Assembly: GCA_934045075.1 (NCBI GenBank)
Contig: OW203723.1
Coordinates: forward strand, 23,711,615-23,775,614
Source: Yponomeuta sedellus
Lineage: Eukaryota; Arthropoda; Insecta; Lepidoptera; Yponomeutidae
Direction: 5' to 3'
DNA length: 64,000 nt
Shown here: positions 47,601-53,268 of the stretch, piece after piece
Layout: each line of letters begins with the position of its first letter
Position numbering within the stretch: the stretch's first letter is position 1
Notes under the pieces: generated by a model
Database searches by the model: none
Seen by the model: the letters and a program-made list of their open reading frames with translations, nothing else
Told to the model about the DNA's origin: nothing
Translations under genes and position numbers: made by a program

Positions 47601-50600
47601 GGAAGAGACCCGTTCCCCAGCAGTTGGGACATAAAGGGTTGCAATCGATAACCAATACCGCGAAGTAAGTACTTGGTAGTGCAAATTAGCAACGGAATTA
47701 TACGAATGCGAATGATTCCGTCTTATAATAAGTATTGTTGGTCATACTCTATCAATCTTCTAGATTCTAGAATATATACGATGCTATTTATAAAAACACA
47801 ATTCCGTTCTAAATCACTCCTTAAACGCAGCATAAATAGCCTGCGGTTAAGGCTTTCCGTTGTACCAGAGACTATTTTCGGGGATTCCTAGGGTATTTTA
47901 ACAAATCGAGTTTTTTTTTTATTTTTAGTCAAAGAAAATTTGAGTTTGTGGACGAAGCATTAGTAAATGAATTTTTGGTTGTTGCTTATATTGTGTGCAT
48001 GCAGGTAGGTATATAATTCAATAACTTTACGTGTTTTTTTGTAACTGTCGTCATTATTTTTGGTGTACTCATATTGTGATTATTTCAATATAAATTCTTT
48101 AAAAACGACCTTAGAAAATACTATTTCAATAAATGTAAATTACAAATTCCTCGTGTTTTATATATATATTATAAATACATAATGGTGAGATCGCAATGCT
48201 TTTCACAGCAGCCAGTTTACCTGATTGACGCAGTCCCACTGCGCCCACGAGAAGACCCTGACGATGGTATCGGGCTCCGGCAGCTCACCGTCGAAGCTCC
48301 ACTCCTCCGTACCATCGTCGCAATCTCTAGACAGCATCGTGGTGCTGTAGATCTTGATGCCTGGAACGCAAGATACTTGCTACTGGCTGGCAGATATATT
48401 TTAGAGATTGCGACGCCTTTCTATATTCTAGACAAATGCCCTCATCTTTGAAGTGAAAAGACGAACTGCTCCTATATTTCGCGAAATTCTGAACGATTCC
48501 AATCGTCTAACCAAATTAGCTATCGAAATTACTATTAGCCAAATTAGTATCGCTTCCACTTCCTTCTGTTATCGAAGATCCTTATCAACCACTCCAATCA
48601 GTCTGCCTCATGTAATCTGACTCGTCGGTCCAGCGCTGTTGGGAGCCCTACGCTGCGTTTGCCAGTTCGTGGTCACCACTCGAGAGCAAGGGTTCTCGAG
48701 TGGTGACCACGAACCCCATCGACCATCAGCTTTTCTGCGTATGTGACCAGCTAACTGCAACATCTAATCTTGTAGGCTGTGTGAGTTAGCAAACTTATAC
48801 CCTGCAAACAACAGTACGCGGTTTCCCGTTGCGGTTTATAAACGGGACTAATCGGCCGGCGGTATCAAACCGCAGCTGATAGCCGCTCGTTCGAGTGATT
48901 ACGGTTTTTTTTATTTTGTTGTACATACATACATACATACATACATACATACATACATACATACATACATACATACATACATACATACATACATACATAC
49001 ATACATACATACATACATAACCTCACGCCTGCACCAGGGACTGCCACGTTCCTGACAGATCACCTTCGCTTCATCAACGTTCATAAGTCGTTGCATGCAC
49101 GCACGCCGGTTCCGGGTACTTTTTATCTTTCCCTTTGCTAATACATCCCCTATTTGGTCGATGTAAGTCCGTTTGGGACGGTTTTTTGTACATTAAACAT
49201 TAAATGAAATATTTCTGAAATTAAACAATTACTTTTGTACTTTGCAAAGGCTCATATCGCAACATAACGCTCTAGCCAAGTCTATTGACATTGACATAGT
49301 CTCTGATAGCTGTGCAAAGTTTAAAAGGAGTATTCTGTCTACCCTCTGAAACTTAGACTTATACTTTGTTAAATTAAGACGACCTCTGTGGCGTAGCGGT
49401 AGTGCGTCTGCCTACCATGCAAGAGGTCCCGGGTTCGAATCCCGGCTGGGAACAAAAAAAACCCAGGTCTTGGATGTTTACATGTTTGTGATGTCGTTGT
49501 TTCTGGTTCCCACGACACAGGGTATCCTAGTGTGGGGCCAGAAGCAATGTATGTGCCAGTATGTAAATGTTATGTTATGTTAATTATCTCATGAGTTTAT
49601 TAACTTAACAATAAACCAGTGTAAACTATAATTAATACATTAAGTCCTCAAGTAACTTCATACTTACGGTGCATGTTGTGAGGTAACGCTTAGAAACTTA
49701 AGAAATAAAATATTTTAAAGTTTCTTAGTTTATGAGAGATTAAAATAAATTAATATAAGTTTTCAGTCTAATCTAGTTGCTCTAAGTGCATGCTAGGTAC
49801 ACAAGTTTAGGGTTATAGGCTAGATCTGATCTATAATGTAAATGTATGTCAATTTGGTAAATATGTCTGTAACCTGTTTTGTGTCCTAAATAAATAAAAT
49901 AAAATAAAATTTCTAGTTATGGTCTACTGTATTGGTGTATATCTTGTTGGTAGTCCTAATAAATAAAAATAAAACAAATAAATAAAATGACTGCTTTAAA
50001 CTGAAAGGTGAGAAACGGGACCCGATTAATATATCTACGACGTCTGTCTGTCTTTCCGTCTGGCCTATGAACGGCTTTAGAGTTTCAAAAAATAAATATT
50101 ATTTTATTTTCTATTTTTCTTCCGCTTCTTCTAATCTTACCGTTTGTAGTAATAAAATCTGTATTTTATTACTACAAACGGTAAGTAACTGTAAGTAAAA
50201 TAATGACACGAAAAAGCCATGGGTTAGTCTCGCAGTTAGCACTAAATTTAGACGAAGAAGAAAGGGGAAAATATGCTTTGCTATAAGATTGCCCAAAAAT
50301 AAAAAAAAGGAAACAAACAGGTTAGTTTTAGTTTCTAACTTGATGAGAGAGTCAAGTGTGTGTTTCGAATCTGGTAAAGCTGATTGTAAGCAAATACATT
50401 TTTGGTAGATAAAGATTGAAAGTTACAAACAGATAGAAGTAGACTACAATCTGTGTTGTCTGATGGTCTGCCACACTGCTTACTGAGTGTTTTCAAGAAC
50501 CTTCTGTGTAGCAAGGCTCCTAATTTATACATTTTATAATTTATTTATATAATGTATATTTGCCTAGACGAAAATCTTAACTTGACATATGAAAAGGGCA

Positions 50601-51711
50601 CCAGATGAAGGAAAAATTTCACCATATTACTCTAGGGCTTGCCGGAGGTGGCCCTTGTAATCAGTTATTTGTTAATTAGCAAGCAGTAGCAGGACAATAT
50701 TCATTTACTTAAGCAGCCTGTACATCCATCTGCAAGGCTCACTCTTTCTCATAGAGAGAGAGACATGTGCTCCTGGCTGCATGTGCCTGGATGCCACATC
50801 ATGCTATTATCATATAAAAAATCATACATGATACATGAACATCTGTGAATGTAAAGCTTCTAACATGCCTACTAGTGCTTGGAGATTTCTAGAGCTGAGG
50901 AATGTGAACACTTAAAACTCAGATTTCCTTACAATGTTTTCCTTCACGTCTGAGCTACTACCATAAATTTACAAATGTAAGTACACAATTTAGAAAACAA
51001 AATCATGGCTTAGGTTGCCTAAATGCTAAAAAGAAATATAGTAAAAATAAAGTTTCCTCACATTCCAAATGCTTGAACATCAAGAATCTGTCGTTCCTCA
51101 CTCCTGGGCTATACTTGTGACTCTTCCCATAGATATACTGCACCATAGTCTGCTTCGTCGACCCTTCCTCGACTTTGATAGGCTCATTCTCTTTGCCATA
51201 CTCCAAAGGGAGCAAAAATGGACAATACAAGGCTTCCTTCCCGTTGGAGCCTTCAGTTGGCAACACCTTCACAACATACACCAACAAACTGTGACTGAAA
51301 TTTACTGACGCTTGAATGATGTTCAGCTTTTCGTTGAAAACATGCAGTGTGTACAAGGACTTGGTTTTGTTAGTATATACACCGATGTGCTGTTGTTCGG
51401 TGTTGTTATGGCTTGTAGACACCCAAGTGAGGAGCTGGCATCCATCTAGCTCCTGTCCAATAAGACGCCACTCGCGCGCTGTTATTTCTGTGAAGAAGTT
51501 AGGCCGAAGTTAATGTTATTTCATGGTTATTTTTCCAAACAACTGTAGTAACAGCTGCCTTGAGGCAGTTTATTCACGCTGGCAGCCAGTACATTAAACG
51601 TAAGCAAAGAATATGAAAATGATCGTAAAAGTAAACAATAAAAAACTTACCTTCTTTGCTCTCCGCTTGCAGAATCCCGCATAGCTTAACTGCAAGATTC
51701 TGCACGGCCAT
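23669..51711 (-). CDS. pgn: Pigeon / gamma-secretase-activating protein (GSAP) homologue, complete CDS
   Basis: Fourteen coding exons (first to last base): 51,711-51,651; 51,487-51,062; 48,360-48,221; 47,216-47,085; 43,892-43,722; 42,235-42,055; 41,226-40,922; 39,887-39,711; 32,974-32,774; 30,993-30,826; 29,073-28,898; 26,859-26,645; 26,128-25,928; 23,817-23,669. They total 2,703 bases, or 900 residues, with every junction in phase; human GSAP has 854. Landmarks: [11 protein letters not shown] (exon 3), [20 protein letters not shown] (exon 7), [14 protein letters not shown] (exon 12), [10 protein letters not shown] and [12 protein letters not shown] (exon 14, the conserved C-terminal GSAP domain). 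GSAP binds gamma-secretase and the APP C-terminal fragment in mammals; Drosophila pigeon affects learning. Exons 9, 11 and 13 are extremely GC-rich. Several exon edges are duplicated in the introns. The start is chosen because exon 1 begins [10 protein letters not shown] and upstream sequence is promoter-like. Confidence 0.93.
24231..24668 (+). mobile_element. Decayed LINE reverse-transcriptase fragment
   Basis: Pieces of a polymerase domain can be read in shifting frames: [30 protein letters not shown], a degraded YGDG box in place of YADD, and [12 protein letters not shown]. Stops and frameshifts break it. It abuts the exon-13 minisatellite directly on the right. Confidence 0.75.
24669..25968. 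repeat. GC-rich minisatellite built from the pigeon exon-13 donor
   Basis: Twenty-five copies of a 44-, 50- or 58-bp unit. On the minus strand each contains CCGCCGCCG|GTACGTGCACCC, the end of exon 13 plus its donor. The rightmost copy (donor at 25,927) is the genuine exon end by phase; the other 24 lie in intron 13. Units vary at TCG/TCA/GCG after CTTGGCGG and in the number of GCGCGC blocks. A variant with GTGTACG recurs at about 24,702, 25,140 and 25,440, so there is a higher-order repeat. If any copy were retained, the minus-strand frame would hit TAG just after the donor (CACTAG). Confidence 0.95.
26223..26408 (-). mobile_element. tRNA-Gly-like SINE (family B)
   Basis: The minus strand begins GACCTCTATGGCGTAGCGG, with B box GGGTTCGAATCCCGGC, followed by a T/A run and a body with GTTTGTGATGTCGTTGT. 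The sister copy at 49,380-49,580 is in the opposite orientation. The head resembles tRNA-Gly with an altered anticodon (loop CTACCAT). It lies in pigeon intron 12. Confidence 0.75.
27049..27095. repeat. Near-perfect hairpin
   Basis: CTGTGGCCCTTGTATACGGG and its reverse complement flank a few bases, giving a stem of about 20 bp in pigeon intron 11. The sequence next to it (ATAAAGGCGAATAC) resembles the region around the exon-11 donor. Confidence 0.75.
27212..27774 (+). mobile_element. Truncated, frameshifted RTE-like LINE with 14-bp target duplication
   Basis: It is homologous to the fragment at 4.3-5.1 kb ([45 protein letters not shown] in different frames) but carries several frameshifts and stops. 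The 14-bp repeat AAATATGAATATTT lies on both sides (27,198-27,211 and 27,775-27,788). The tail is GAAGAAGAAG. It sits sense-plus in pigeon intron 11. Confidence 0.8.
28250..28860. repeat. A-rich minisatellite, about 26-bp unit
   Basis: About twenty diverged units of the type CAACAACCAAAAAGAACGGC. Long ORFs on either strand here (for example a Cys/Phe/Leu-rich minus-strand frame) are artefacts of the repeat. It lies in pigeon intron 11 next to exon 11. Sequence similar to the exon-11 donor edge also occurs at 28,068-28,094, on the far side of the array. Confidence 0.85.
29057..29485. repeat. Tandem repeat carrying copies of the pigeon exon-11 acceptor
   Basis: Five units of about 85 bp starting near 29,059, 29,145, 29,230, 29,316 and 29,399. 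The first is the genuine exon-11 edge. On the minus strand each has CCCTGGGGCAG|AACCTGCGCG or a decayed form (the acceptor plus about 15 bp of exon), followed upstream by a shared ATACGTATATATTACACGGG. A sixth unit lies at 30,197-30,290, separated by an inserted inverted-repeat element. Confidence 0.9.
29610..30195. mobile_element. Inverted-repeat (MITE-like) element inside the exon-11 acceptor repeat
   Basis: It starts GCCAGGCGCGCACTACGAT and ends with the reverse of GCCAGGCGCGATTTCAACTACGAT, so short inverted termini are visible. CAGTGCGCGC and TCGCAGTG motifs are mirrored inside. No ORF of note. It splits the repeat array in intron 10 into five units plus one. Confidence 0.6.
30337..30560 (+). 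mobile_element. tRNA-like SINE (family E)
   Basis: The head has GCGGAGCGGTAGAACACCGG, an anticodon-arm-like GGCCTCTCAATCGGGAGG and B box GGATTCGAATCCC. The body continues to about 30,560 and ends near CAATAAACGCC. The same head occurs on the minus strand at 1,165-1,345. Confidence 0.65.
31047..31667 (-). mobile_element. PIF/Harbinger-like element with long TIRs and transposase remnant
   Basis: Inverted repeats of about 57 bp (both ends start TGGAGGCCACACACG) and a 3-bp duplication TCA on each side (31,044-31,046 and 31,668-31,670). On the minus strand an ORF starting at 31,496 encodes [12 protein letters not shown], then [18 protein letters not shown], the Trp-x-x-Pro-Trp region that opens Harbinger transposases. 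It then shifts frame and stops. So this is a 621-bp internally deleted copy with an N-terminal remnant. The superfamily call rests on the 3-bp duplication and this motif. Confidence 0.7.
31697..31764. repeat. Three 22-bp tandem repeats
   Basis: CTCGCCCGAAACGCGACGTGG occurs three times in a row with small changes, in pigeon intron 9. Confidence 0.8.
32062..32226 (-). mobile_element. tRNA-like SINE (family D), antisense
   Basis: On the minus strand GCCCATTAGCTCAATTGGTA (A box) and GGGTTCGAATCCC (B box) are followed by TTTTAAGCCTCTAAATAGG. The upstream body has ACTGATGCCGGTGAGTC. Lies in pigeon intron 9. Confidence 0.75.
32280..32760. repeat. Tandem partial copies of pigeon exon 9 and its donor
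   Basis: Three diverged units at about 32,280-32,440, 32,441-32,560 and 32,570-32,720 precede the genuine exon (32,774-32,974). On the minus strand the first and third retain CACTGCTACCAG|GTAAACG, the exon end and donor; the second has lost it. Units 1 and 2 also keep the GC-rich CGGCTGGAAGCGCGGGCGCG of the exon body. Each unit ends with CAGTCACACGACATAGCCAC or similar. Confidence 0.9.
33035..33355. mobile_element. MITE with 30-bp TIRs
   Basis: The arms ACGTAGTTTAGCAGAAAGGT (33,035) and its mirror (ending 33,355) match over about 30 bp. Inside is a fragment of the 5S-SINE tail (CCTTCCTCCGATGCAGGAAG). The element abuts the 5' side of the LINE that follows, so a naive ORF1 start at 33,326 actually lies inside the MITE arm. 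Confidence 0.75.
33383..34300 (+). CDS. LINE ORF1 protein, coiled-coil and FP25K-like
   Basis: An open frame of 305 codons from the ATG at 33,383; the longer frame from 33,326 begins in the neighbouring MITE arm and is unlikely to be the real start. The N-terminus is Ser/Lys-rich. A long coiled coil follows ([20 protein letters not shown] to [10 protein letters not shown]), then [17 protein letters not shown] and [13 protein letters not shown], the pattern shared by LINE ORF1 proteins and the baculovirus FP25K family. There is no zinc knuckle. By family knowledge it would be a nucleic-acid chaperone that coats LINE RNA. No breaks are seen. Confidence 0.85.
   Translation: MAFEMAVMENELVSKIAEPPFLAVGPAPEHYSSAPDLTEIAANITSRKKRKFDEDSGSSTLSALKETLESLVKSQEKRLDLLQSTINTIKDQNIELTNSVVMMSSKYDEFLKRICQLETERLDDRKTIRALEDKLEHLERKSRAPGLEIRNIEKPPRETKDDLCDVIVGLGKAVNIDIQKSDIKDVYRMVSKNNSHPIVAELTSVIKKENLLMATKSFNKSKKSGDKLNSSHIGLKQPTKPVFVSETLTSRNQKLFFMARTFQKQSNYAFCWTSHGVVYIRKEENAPQIKISSEADLDSLRKDKQ
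34788..37547 (+). CDS. LINE ORF2, endonuclease-reverse transcriptase
   Basis: Open for 919 codons from the ATG at 34,788, but the frame continues upstream in the family's usual way ([12 protein letters not shown] near 34,720) with no obvious ATG; the true start is therefore upstream, possibly by reinitiation. The APE endonuclease shows [13 protein letters not shown] and [10 protein letters not shown]. The reverse transcriptase shows [60 protein letters not shown], the catalytic [10 protein letters not shown] and IKYLGVTID. It nicks target DNA and primes cDNA there. The catalytic Asp pair and the endonuclease motifs look intact. Confidence 0.95.
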   Translation: MDIFVLTECWSSDNYSPPNINGYKMFQTKINLNQNDGIVVYASENLNVSAHEPNMVEGNCLIINILDQYSLICSYRPPCFRNPSNYIDSLDVILSNIQSKNIIFTGDINLDILPDNVNNHTNKYLNLMASYGLKSGINRPTRQKTCIDHFMVKTQKKCQTLIFDELTDHSPILLHISNAQIKTNAVPHEKVKVDLLAVQDCLKEETWEDYFSITDVNKAAESLTNKIQAIVNKNTTVAKIPRKKLPLKPWITIGVVRSIRKRDKLHKKMKNKLNDEQLKHEYKTYRNICNKIIKTLKKQYYETELEKNFGNIKETWRIIKEVCSMNKSKLPSNELLSIRDSKIKSLDEVNQYFSTIGYKLAKTTLDKINCTDKDLAATAKTKFAPLKSMSLYMTDACEIACIIRGLKSNSAPGWDSIATTMVKTFCNFLAEPISYLCNLSLEHGVFPVLFKRAIVCPIFKSGDKYLPTNYRPISLLTVLTKILEKIVNKRLVNYVENHHMLGKNQYGFRSGKSTEDAVLNFTSTVASYLDKKQKCVGVFLDLQKAFDTVCIPILLTRLENFGIRGIALLWFQDYLTNRQQRVRIDNHLSNDTICSYGVPQGSTLGPTLFLIYINELCNTELRGADIQMFADDTVILFHAKTWESVRQQAESGMSTVSTWLENSLLTLNVNKTKYLCFGITCANNPDKFELTIHTYPCNRNSLCHSNSHKCHCETLTRVSSIKYLGVTIDDRLSWGPHISAVTKRVRKLIYIFKDLRQVASHKLLIQTYKALGECIMSYCICAWGGASKSYLIEAERAQRAVLKTLLSMPFRHPTTDIYDKSRVLTVRKLFIYQCVRRYHKTVVPFLPKTHKRVDRCPVPFTKTSFAQRQYNFLAPRFYNTLNALGPIKKHTNFKIKKIIKDWLYPLNYEETEALLLTIK
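37702..37800. repeat. CA-rich microsatellite
   Basis: (CA)n with ATACACACACAC blocks in the LINE 3' region, followed by the AATAAA and the TTTCTA-type tail. Confidence 0.9.
38391..38628 (-). mobile_element. tRNA-like SINE (family C), antisense
   Basis: The minus strand starts CGGCCTCGGTGGCGCAGCAG, with B box GGGTTCGATCCCCGGC, a central CTAGTTTGTCTCGGGTCTTG and the tail ATATTTATTTATT. Two plus-strand copies are at 41,784 and 62,083. It lies in pigeon intron 8. Confidence 0.8.
38722..39050 (+). mobile_element. 5S-rRNA-like SINE
   Basis: GTTAAGCAACAACAAGCG with a decayed GGATGGGGATG box, then the shared body to GGGTTGATACC. More diverged than the 5.2-kb copy. Confidence 0.7.
39121..39250. repeat. 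Diverged copy of the pigeon exon-8 donor half
   Basis: TGATTCACTGACC followed by GCATAAACGGAAGTGCGCGC, GCAGCGACAGCCGGGTGAT and GTGTGCCGCG parallels 39,700-39,812 in exon 8 (TGATTCACTGACC, CCATAAGCGGCACTGCGGCG, GCAGCGACCGCCTGGTGAT, GCGTGCGCCGCG) in the same order. The copy lies in intron 8, about 0.5 kb downstream in the gene. Confidence 0.65.
40077..40325 (+). mobile_element. LINE 3'-end fragments
   Basis: TTCTTCCCGCGGGTGTCGTA and GGCGACTAAGGGA belong to a repeat 3' region common in moths. From 40,278 it carries GGGAGGGCTATGTCCAGCAG with a GAAGAAGAAG tail, the same 3' end as the LINE at 27.2-27.8 kb. Intron 7 of pigeon. Confidence 0.65.
40574..40807. mobile_element. Palindromic MITE with 30-bp TIRs
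   Basis: TAGTCTGTTAGCTTTTAGAA at the left is mirrored at the right end. A perfect internal palindrome centred near 40,697 (CTGCTTTGTATAAATGTAAA and its reverse) would form a second hairpin. A related copy is at about 22,103-22,295. Intron 7 of pigeon. Confidence 0.85.
41405..41775. repeat. Tandem repeat carrying copies of the pigeon exon-6 donor
   Basis: Four units of about 94 bp with the junction motif near 41,411, 41,508, 41,604 and 41,697: CACCAGCATACAGGGTGT or a variant. The genuine exon-6 edge is ACTCACCAGCATACAGGGTG at 42,050-42,069. Between units lies CAGTTGTCGAAGTCCTAGAC and CTTATCGGAGTGCACGCACC. Only the genuine copy keeps the AC of the donor GTGAGT intact; the copies read GTGCGTGC, GTCGAG or GTTGGTGAG. 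A SINE (41,784-42,039) has since split the array. Confidence 0.88.
41784..42039 (+). mobile_element. tRNA-like SINE (family C)
   Basis: Head CGGCCTCGGTGGCGCAGCGG, B box GGTTCGATCCCCGGC, tail ATATTTATTTATTTA. It ends about 15 bp from the exon-6 donor, inside the donor-derived repeat. Confidence 0.85.
42888..43530. mobile_element. Inverted-repeat element
   Basis: GACCTGTGCAGACGAGGGAC at the left and, reversed, AGTCCCTCGTCTGCGCAGGC at the right give arms of about 28 bp with few mismatches. A small hairpin (TTTGTCCCC/GGGGACAAA-like) lies just inside the left arm. Intron 5 of pigeon. No ORF. Confidence 0.6.
44278..44908 (+). mobile_element. Three clustered tRNA-like SINE (family D) copies
   Basis: tRNA-like cores at about 44,351-44,424, 44,660-44,733 and 44,807-44,878, each with TTGGTAGAGCGCTGG or a variant, and GGGTTCGAATCCCGGCATGG followed by TTTTTAGCCTCTAAATAGG. 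The anticodon loop position reads ACGGATA without the universal U33, so these are SINE heads. The last copy starts directly on the tail of the second. Confidence 0.85.
45153..45515 (-). mobile_element. Fragment of the TG...CA element, split by a SINE
   Basis: TGTGGCGAGCACATGTCAAG at the left and, from 45,425, ACTAACAATAGTTGGACCGG and GATCACCCGCTCTTCC match the element at 60,089-60,500 in the opposite orientation. A family D SINE (45,252-45,419) interrupts it with an 11-bp duplication, TAAATATAACT. Confidence 0.75.
45252..45419. mobile_element. Fold-back family D SINE
   Basis: Two inverted arms (about 45,280-45,347 and 45,352-45,419), each carrying the SINE tail, B box and anticodon arm (CCAGAGGTTGC), meet at a 4-base centre. 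TAAATATAACT flanks the whole structure (45,241-45,251 and 45,420-45,430), so the inverted pair was inserted as one unit. Confidence 0.8.
45770..47084. other. Intron 4 of pigeon, no other feature recognised
   Basis: Short ORFs only; none has splice support or a domain. GC content is locally raised near 46.4-46.9 kb (GCGATTGCATGCGC and similar), but no coding frame is convincing. Confidence 0.4.
47394..47650 (+). mobile_element. 5'-truncated 5S-rRNA-like SINE
   Basis: It begins at GGCATTTTTCCGAGCGCTTC, after the 5S-like head, and runs through the shared body to GGGTTGCAATCGATA. Intron 3 of pigeon is on the other side of exon 4. Confidence 0.75.
48665..48714. repeat. Perfect hairpin
   Basis: GTTCGTGGTCACCACTCGAG and its reverse complement around an 8-base centre; stem 21 bp without mismatch. 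Intron 2 of pigeon. Confidence 0.85.
48922..49019. repeat. (ACAT)n microsatellite
   Basis: About 24 uninterrupted tetranucleotides in pigeon intron 2. The Met-Tyr-Val-Cys ORFs across it are artefacts. Confidence 0.97.
49380..49580 (+). mobile_element. tRNA-Gly-like SINE (family B)
   Basis: Head GACCTCTGTGGCGTAGCGGT, anticodon region TGCCTACCATGCAAGAGG, B box GGGTTCGAATCCCGGC, an A7 run, then GTTTGTGATGTCGTTGT and a TATGTTATGTTA end. Matches the minus-strand copy at 26.2 kb. Confidence 0.8.
49600..51000. other. Pigeon intron 2, AT-rich, one hairpin
   Basis: A perfect hairpin lies at 50,136-50,185 (CTTACCGTTTGTAGTAATAA and its reverse, 4-base loop). Repeated AATAAATAAAATAAAAT-type runs occur near 49.9 kb. 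Nothing else is recognised. Confidence 0.6.
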
Positions 51712-52454
51712 TGGACTTTGATCGAGAGCACAGGTGTTGATCTTCACTTGTTTACCACAAGTTTTGAAACAAATATCGACTTTTCGCTCCCAACCTCTTT
51801 TTTGTTTTTTTCTGTCAGCTGGCGCCCAGCTGTAGTATCACACGAAATTAGCCACGAGAACTACCAACATTACAAAATGGAAAACGAAGCCAAGCGCAGC
51901 CCCTCCACTCTATCGCAACAGCCAATCAGAGGTTGTATGAATCGTTCCCTTCTCATAACTGTATCTTAAAACGCCAAATTGTTCTTAGTAAAACAAATTG
52001 AATTCTTTTCCAACATACTACTGCATGGAAAGGGGGTAAAAGTATTACATGAAAGTTAATCTCATTGCATTTTTTGCCGTTTTTAAGAAATTTAACATCA
52101 TTTCGACGACGACGATAATTATGTTGTCTTTGTAAAACGGAACGTCTTATTGGTGTCGTCATGAAGAAACAAACGTGAAGTTGGCAATTGTCATTCCAAA
52201 TTGTGCGGAGGTTTTGCCGCGGCATTTTCGCGCGGAAAGCCGGACGTTATTGAGCCGTGAAAAATTGAAATTTACAGTGTATTGTGAACAAAAATAACAA
52301 GTGTACAAAGAAACCTACTTCCTATTCGTAAACAAAGTATTCGGATATCAAAACCACCAGAAATACCGCTTTACAGTGCCTTTTTCATACCCTTGATATC
52401 TTGGATCCATGGACATTTTGTTCGCATTATTTTTCTGAATTTGTGAATGATCAG
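51712..52454 (+). promoter_or_regulatory. Divergent pigeon/Cyclin E promoter and Cyclin E 5'-UTR exon
   Basis: Pigeon starts leftward at 51,711, and a non-coding exon on the plus strand ends at 52,454 with a GTATGT donor. That exon feeds a second leader exon after an acceptor TATTTTTTAG (from 53,229) that holds the Cyclin E ATG. The transcription starts are not resolved. An E2F-type octamer TTTCGCGC is at 52,226-52,233 in TTTTCGCGCGGAAA. Exon assignment is by splice signals only. Confidence 0.6.
52226..52233 (+). promoter_or_regulatory. E2F-type site 1
   Basis: TTTCGCGC fits the E2F consensus TTTSSCGC exactly. Its position at the inferred 5' end of Cyclin E, a classical E2F target, makes it plausible. 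Confidence 0.6.
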
Positions 52455-52765
52455 GTATGTTCCTTTGCCACCTCATTGATTTTGAGAGTGTAGATAATCT
52501 TTAGAAATAGTTAAATTATAGCATTATTTCAGTCAACGGTCGTAATTAGGTTATAAATTCGAGGCGGTTGATAAGGGTAGCCGCCCATGTCAACCGATCT
52601 TAAGTATAGAGATCGTTCTATATCGCTTTTATTTGTAGTAATTGAGGAAAAATGGTCTTTGGAAATCTTATTCTAGTGTCTGAGTGCTATTTTTATCAAT
52701 TTCCATAAGTGGATTGGTGATAGCAACGCCAACCCCGCTACGTGTCCAATGGCGCTGGCAGTGCT

Positions 52766-52773
52766 TTTCGCGC
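52766..52773 (+). promoter_or_regulatory. E2F-type site 2
   Basis: A second exact TTTCGCGC, inside TTTTCGCGCGCGA, in the first Cyclin E intron about 540 bp from the first. Confidence 0.5.
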
Positions 52774-53268
52774 GCGATAGTGACGGATTCGTGGCATTTT
52801 TCTGAGCAGCTGATCGGGTTATTTCCAAAATTAGACTGCCCCAAGGCAATCCCGGTCTATCGTAGACAATATATGTATAGTTAATTCCAAATTTTTCGAA
52901 GATTTAGTGGCAAAAAAAGGCTTCGAAAAAAAAACTCCCGCCACCCGTGGGGGGCACGCCGATGTGACTTCCTCCCGGATTTTCTACTTTACACGCTGTA
53001 TTACGTTAATTACCTCGGGCCTGTTCATTCCTAGTGCTATCAATTTGCTAAAGAGCCTCTTCATTTGTGATAATTGGTCGCAAAACAGCGTAAAAGACGG
53101 TCGTCTAGTGACATAACCCTATTTGCAGTTCGAACGTGACATGCGGTAATTTTACATGTATTTTGGACAGTGTTTATGCTATTTTGCACTATTAGTATTT
53201 CTTAATATTAATCAGTGATATTTTTTAGGCCTGTGGTGATCTAAGCCAGTTGTGTAGCAGCCCTTACT

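Noticed and set aside
48795..49096. Met-Tyr-Val-Cys repeat ORFs
   Set aside because: Translation of the (ACAT)n microsatellite.
49380..49453. Real tRNA-Gly gene
   Set aside because: The anticodon loop differs from tRNA-Gly and the sequence continues into a repeat tail shared with 26.2 kb.
52907..53116. 69-residue ORF as a Cyclin E start
   Set aside because: It does not join in phase to the exons that carry the Cyclin E motifs.
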